26,115 bases of DNA from an uncultured Muribaculaceae bacterium (GTDB lineage Bacteria; Bacteroidota; Bacteroidia; Bacteroidales; Muribaculaceae), in NCBI GenBank assembly GCA_910588035.1, contig CAJUPY010000028.1:1-26115 (forward strand), in the 5' to 3' direction. Numbering within the stretch: the first letter of the stretch is position 1; each line of letters starts with the position of its first letter. The notes under the pieces were generated by a model. That model searched no databases. It was not told where the DNA came from and saw nothing but the letters and a program-made list of their open reading frames with translations. Below, in pieces: positions 23,409-26,115 of this stretch. The translations under genes were made by a program, and so were the position numbers.

Positions 23409-24056
23409 TCATTCAGTTGTCTTGTTGTCAGAGAACGGTTTTGTCTGGTCAGAGCCGGTTTCTCCAATTTTTTCTGCCGGTTTTTGAGCGGCTTCTTTTG
23501 CTACCCGTTTGGCTGTGTGTTTCTGACGGGCGACACCGAAGAGTGCGATGAACCAGGTCAGACCAAACAAGATGAAGCCGGAGCCGGTGACAAGAACCAT
23601 CATCGGGTCATTTCCCCGAACCTGCTCGCTGCAGAGCAGAACGACTCCCCCGATGATCTCCACAACAGGCATTATGTAGATCCACCCTTGAAAGGTGTAG
23701 GGCCTGAAACCCCATGCGAGCATTATCACCTGAACCAGACCGCCCAACACAAGCAGTGCGCCGAAAAAATAGACTAAGGTCGATGTGAACATCGCGGGTG
23801 CGAGAATGAGAGCGAGGCCGAGACACAGACCTCCGATGCCCGACACCCAGCCGGTGATGTGCATGACCGAAGAATCTTCCTTACGTTTCCCACGCATGAT
23901 CATGATGACAAGATTGATGACTCCGGCGGCCAGAAATGCCCACCCTACGACTTCGATTATGTTTTTGAGCACGTCGGTGCGGCCGTTGAGAAGACACAGC
24001 ACTATGCCGGCGGCTATCATGACGAAACTTGAAAAGAAAATACCTGTTGATTTCAT
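23409..24056 (-). CDS. HdeD-like (DUF308) six-TM membrane protein
   Basis: A 215-residue integral membrane protein. Six hydrophobic segments fill residues of about 8-175, rich in Gly and aliphatic residues, with the HdeD/DUF308 pattern of paired helices: GIFFSSFVMIAAGIVLCLL, then VVGWAFLAAGVINLVIMI, a GLCLGLALILAP segment, and later IIGGVVLLCS. The cytoplasmic tail of about 40 residues is charged (KRVAKEAAQKPAEKIGE). HdeD of E. coli is linked to acid resistance, but the molecular role of the family is unsettled, so no substrate is claimed. The gene begins 50 bp after dnaX on the same strand with no clear promoter between them, so it is probably co-transcribed with dnaX. Confidence 0.82.
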   Translation of the reverse strand: MKSTGIFFSSFVMIAAGIVLCLLNGRTDVLKNIIEVVGWAFLAAGVINLVIMIMRGKRKEDSSVMHITGWVSGIGGLCLGLALILAPAMFTSTLVYFFGALLVLGGLVQVIMLAWGFRPYTFQGWIYIMPVVEIIGGVVLLCSEQVRGNDPMMVLVTGSGFILFGLTWFIALFGVARQKHTAKRVAKEAAQKPAEKIGETGSDQTKPFSDNKTTE

Positions 24057-24106
24057 TGTCTTTATGATTTTTATGATTTCAACAAAGAGTGGGGCGGTAA
24101 AGTTTG

Positions 24107-25888
24107 TCAGAGACTCAATTTGAAGTCATTGATGAAGTTGCGCGCCACTTCATTTGTCTCATAGATGTGCCGTAGCACCTCACGGTCGTTCCATGTCATC
24201 GGCGAGCCCTCACCACGGTTTTCCTCTATGGTGAGAGTCCAGTTGTCGTTTGACAAGGCATCGCGCATGTGTGGATACAGATCTGTCAGCGCGTCGGTCA
24301 TCTTCTCGAGCTGACCGTGGTTCTCGACCACAATGCGGAACAAGTCTCCTTCAACACGTGAAGGCATCGAGGCTCGCATCGTGTTCACCAGAATGTGTTC
24401 TGAAGGCCGTGCTTGCATGAACGCCTCCCATGCACGGGTGACGTCGCTGTCTGTGTATGAGGCTGTTCTTGCCGGTTTTCTGAACACTCCGGTAGCGTTG
24501 TCTTCAGAACCGGTGCTGTTGATCTCTCGGTTGAGATCGCTCAGAGAGGGTCCCCTGCGCAACGGAGATCTCCTGCCTGACTTGGGTGCCGGTGGAGCCG
24601 GGGCGGCTGCCGGAGCATGTACGGCAGGCTTGGGCTGTTGGGGTTGTGGCGGTCTGGGCGTGGAAGCCTGATAGGCCGGCACTGGGTCTTCGGCGACAGA
24701 AACTTCTTGTTGTGGTCGGGCTTCGGGTTTGGCTGAAGTTGTGGCGGCTACAGGTCTCAGTTGCCCCTCCCGGTTGCCGTCAGAGTCGCGGAAGGGGCTT
24801 TGTTGTTGGCATAGCTTTATGAGCAACAGCTCGACGAGAAAGGTTTTGTCTGAGGCGAGCCGATAGTTCAGATCGGCGTCGTTACACAGGCTCATCGCAG
24901 CATAGAAAAATTGCGGTTCACATTTCCGCGCCTGCTGCTGCATTGTCTTCTTCACTGTCTCGTCGGTATCGAGCAACGGAAGTGTCGAATCGTTTTGCGC
25001 GACCATCAGGTCACGCAGATACCTGGCCAGACCGTTGACGAAGAAATGGGAGTCGAATCCCTTGTCGCGAATAGTCTTGTAGATCGAAAGTGCCGCCGGC
25101 ACGTCTTCTTTCAGAAAGGCGTCGAACAGTCTGGAATAGTAGTTTGTATCGAGCACGTTGAGATTGTCTATCGTCGACTGATAGGTTATGTTTCCGCGTG
25201 ACGAGGCTGCAACCTGGTCAAAGATAGACAAGGCGTCGCGCATCGCTCCATCGGCTTTCGAGGCTATCACGCTCAACGCGCTGCGGTCGGCATTCATGCC
25301 TTCGCTGCGTGCGACAAACTCAAGGTGGTCGATCATGTCAGAGATCGTGATGCGGTTGAAGTCATAGATCTGGCAACGCGACAGAATTGTCGGCAGTATC
25401 TTGTGTTTCTCGGTCGTGGCGAGAATGAAAATGACATATGACGGCGGCTCTTCGAGTGTTTTCAGAAAAGAGTTGAATGCCGCCACGCTGAGCATGTGGA
25501 CCTCGTCGACTATGAACACCCGGTATCGGCCGTTGGTTGGTGGAATCTGAACCTGGTCACAGAGATTCCTGATGTCGTCGACGCTGTTGTTTGAGGCGGC
25601 GTCGAGTTCGACAATGTTGAGTGAACGGCCCTCGTTGAATGCCCGGCACGAGTCACATTCGTTACACGGATTTCCGTCGGCTGTCGGGTGGAGACAGTTG
25701 ATTGTTTTCGCAAAAATGCGGGCACACGACGTCTTGCCTACTCCGCGCGAGCCGCAGAAGAGATAGGCATGTGCCAGTCTGCCCGACGCGATCGCGTTGC
25801 GGAGAGTGGCGGTCAGTGCCTTCTGGCCGACGACTGTGTCAAAGGTCGACGGTCGATATTTTCTGGCTGATACAAGGTAATTTTCCAT
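24107..25888 (-). CDS. dnaX: DNA polymerase III gamma/tau subunit
   Basis: The ATPase subunit of the clamp loader, which opens and loads the sliding clamp at the replication fork. From ATG 25888 it has 593 residues. GSRGVGKT (46-53) is the Walker A loop. A zinc module uses Cys65, Cys75, Cys78 and Cys81. VFIVDEVHMLS (124-134) is Walker B. LSRCQIYDF (169-177) carries the SRC motif with the trans-acting Arg. A collar domain follows to about 365. Then comes a long Pro/Ala/Gln-rich linker (roughly 370-450), and a C-terminal domain ends the protein. That linker plus domain is tau-like, the region that contacts the helicase and polymerase. I see no strong slippery A-run for a gamma-type frameshift. 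A TTG three codons earlier is rejected as start because it lies in the -7 box region. Confidence 0.96.
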   Translation of the reverse strand: MENYLVSARKYRPSTFDTVVGQKALTATLRNAIASGRLAHAYLFCGSRGVGKTSCARIFAKTINCLHPTADGNPCNECDSCRAFNEGRSLNIVELDAASNNSVDDIRNLCDQVQIPPTNGRYRVFIVDEVHMLSVAAFNSFLKTLEEPPSYVIFILATTEKHKILPTILSRCQIYDFNRITISDMIDHLEFVARSEGMNADRSALSVIASKADGAMRDALSIFDQVAASSRGNITYQSTIDNLNVLDTNYYSRLFDAFLKEDVPAALSIYKTIRDKGFDSHFFVNGLARYLRDLMVAQNDSTLPLLDTDETVKKTMQQQARKCEPQFFYAAMSLCNDADLNYRLASDKTFLVELLLIKLCQQQSPFRDSDGNREGQLRPVAATTSAKPEARPQQEVSVAEDPVPAYQASTPRPPQPQQPKPAVHAPAAAPAPPAPKSGRRSPLRRGPSLSDLNREINSTGSEDNATGVFRKPARTASYTDSDVTRAWEAFMQARPSEHILVNTMRASMPSRVEGDLFRIVVENHGQLEKMTDALTDLYPHMRDALSNDNWTLTIEENRGEGSPMTWNDREVLRHIYETNEVARNFINDFKLSL

Positions 25889-25894
25889 CTGCAA

Positions 25895-25902
25895 CAAAGA
25901 TA
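25895..25902 (-). promoter_or_regulatory. -7 box immediately upstream of dnaX
   Basis: The minus strand reads TATCTTTG, matching TAnnTTTG, and ends only 6 nt before the dnaX ATG. If used, the mRNA would begin at or within a base or two of the start codon. No TTTG stands at the -33 position. Confidence 0.5.
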
Positions 25903-26012
25903 AGGAAAAAATGTGTTTTTCACGTTACCTTTTTGTTAAAATGAAATGCTATTGCAGAAGGTGGCTTGAAATTTTGGCAGATTCGGTGTTAATCGGAACA
26001 GACTGTCATTGA

Positions 26013-26060
26013 GATAAAAAACAAGCGAACCTGTGATCTTGTCGCAGATTCGCTTTGTTT
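26013..26060 (-). terminator. Terminator of a minus-strand gene beyond the right edge
   Basis: A stem of about 15 bp (26019-26033 with 26045-26060, one bulge) contains AGCGAA/TTCGCT and is followed on the minus strand by a T run. It therefore ends transcription entering from the right. The last 55 bases of the window hold nothing I can identify. Confidence 0.8.
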
Positions 26061-26115
26061 GGTGGAGTATAGCGGACATGAAATATTAGTAAAATATAGA
26101 TTTATATAGCATCTA

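Noticed and set aside
24107..25888. Programmed frameshift making a short gamma form of DnaX
   Set aside because: No clear slippery A-run with a following hairpin was found where the collar domain ends.

Overview
The window looks like a chromosomal segment from a Bacteroidales species (Bacteroidota), possibly Muribaculaceae; the family is a guess. Three things support this. Several genes are preceded by the Bacteroidota -7 box TAnnTTTG. Shine-Dalgarno sequences are absent. The housekeeping proteins (CarB, class II aldolase, BioB, DnaX) read as typical of the phylum. Genes are about 50-55% GC by hand counts on sample lines, except for a few AT-rich patches described below.

Left part (1-4900, + strand): the 3' end of carB, a membrane metalloprotease of the M50 type with a helical tail, class II fructose-bisphosphate aldolase, and a small outer-membrane beta-barrel protein. 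A bidirectional terminator (4861-4900) separates them from the block that follows.

Centre (4923-20594, - strand): one tightly packed run of 11 genes, about 15.7 kb, behind one recognisable promoter (20756-20785). In transcription order it encodes: (1) a 1094-aa protein with a beta-rich N-terminal half and an Hsp70-type ATPase; (2) a coiled-coil protein with a GrpE-like tail; (3) a Cys-rich VWA lipoprotein; (4) a 3-TM protein; (5) a tubulin/FtsZ-superfamily GTPase-like protein; (6) a 1227-aa protein with a second Hsp70/actin-type ATPase; (7) a signal-peptide/TM protein with a charged linker; (8) a soluble protein sharing its C-terminal domain with (7); (9) a probable lipoprotein HtrA-like serine protease with an SNase-like N-terminal domain; (10) an unrecognised protein; (11) a WG-repeat-like protein. 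Gaps are 6-43 bp, or the genes overlap by 1-4 bp. I know of no named system with this composition. Its closest published relative that I recall is the proposed membrane-remodelling neighbourhood of FtsZ-like proteins with VWA proteins. My working view is an envelope-spanning machine: cytoplasmic NTPases joined through membrane adaptors to a periplasmic VWA sensor or scaffold and a protease. It could serve membrane remodelling, protein quality control or defence.

Right part (20600-26115): bioB (-), diverging from the small SRP RNA gene (+); a decayed ISAon1-type insertion element with three in-frame stops and a frameshift; an AT-rich gene for a secreted hypothetical protein; an HdeD/DUF308 membrane protein; dnaX (-), probably with a leaderless or nearly leaderless mRNA; and a terminator for a minus-strand gene beyond the right edge.

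No tRNA, rRNA, CRISPR array, phage structural gene or intact transposase was seen.
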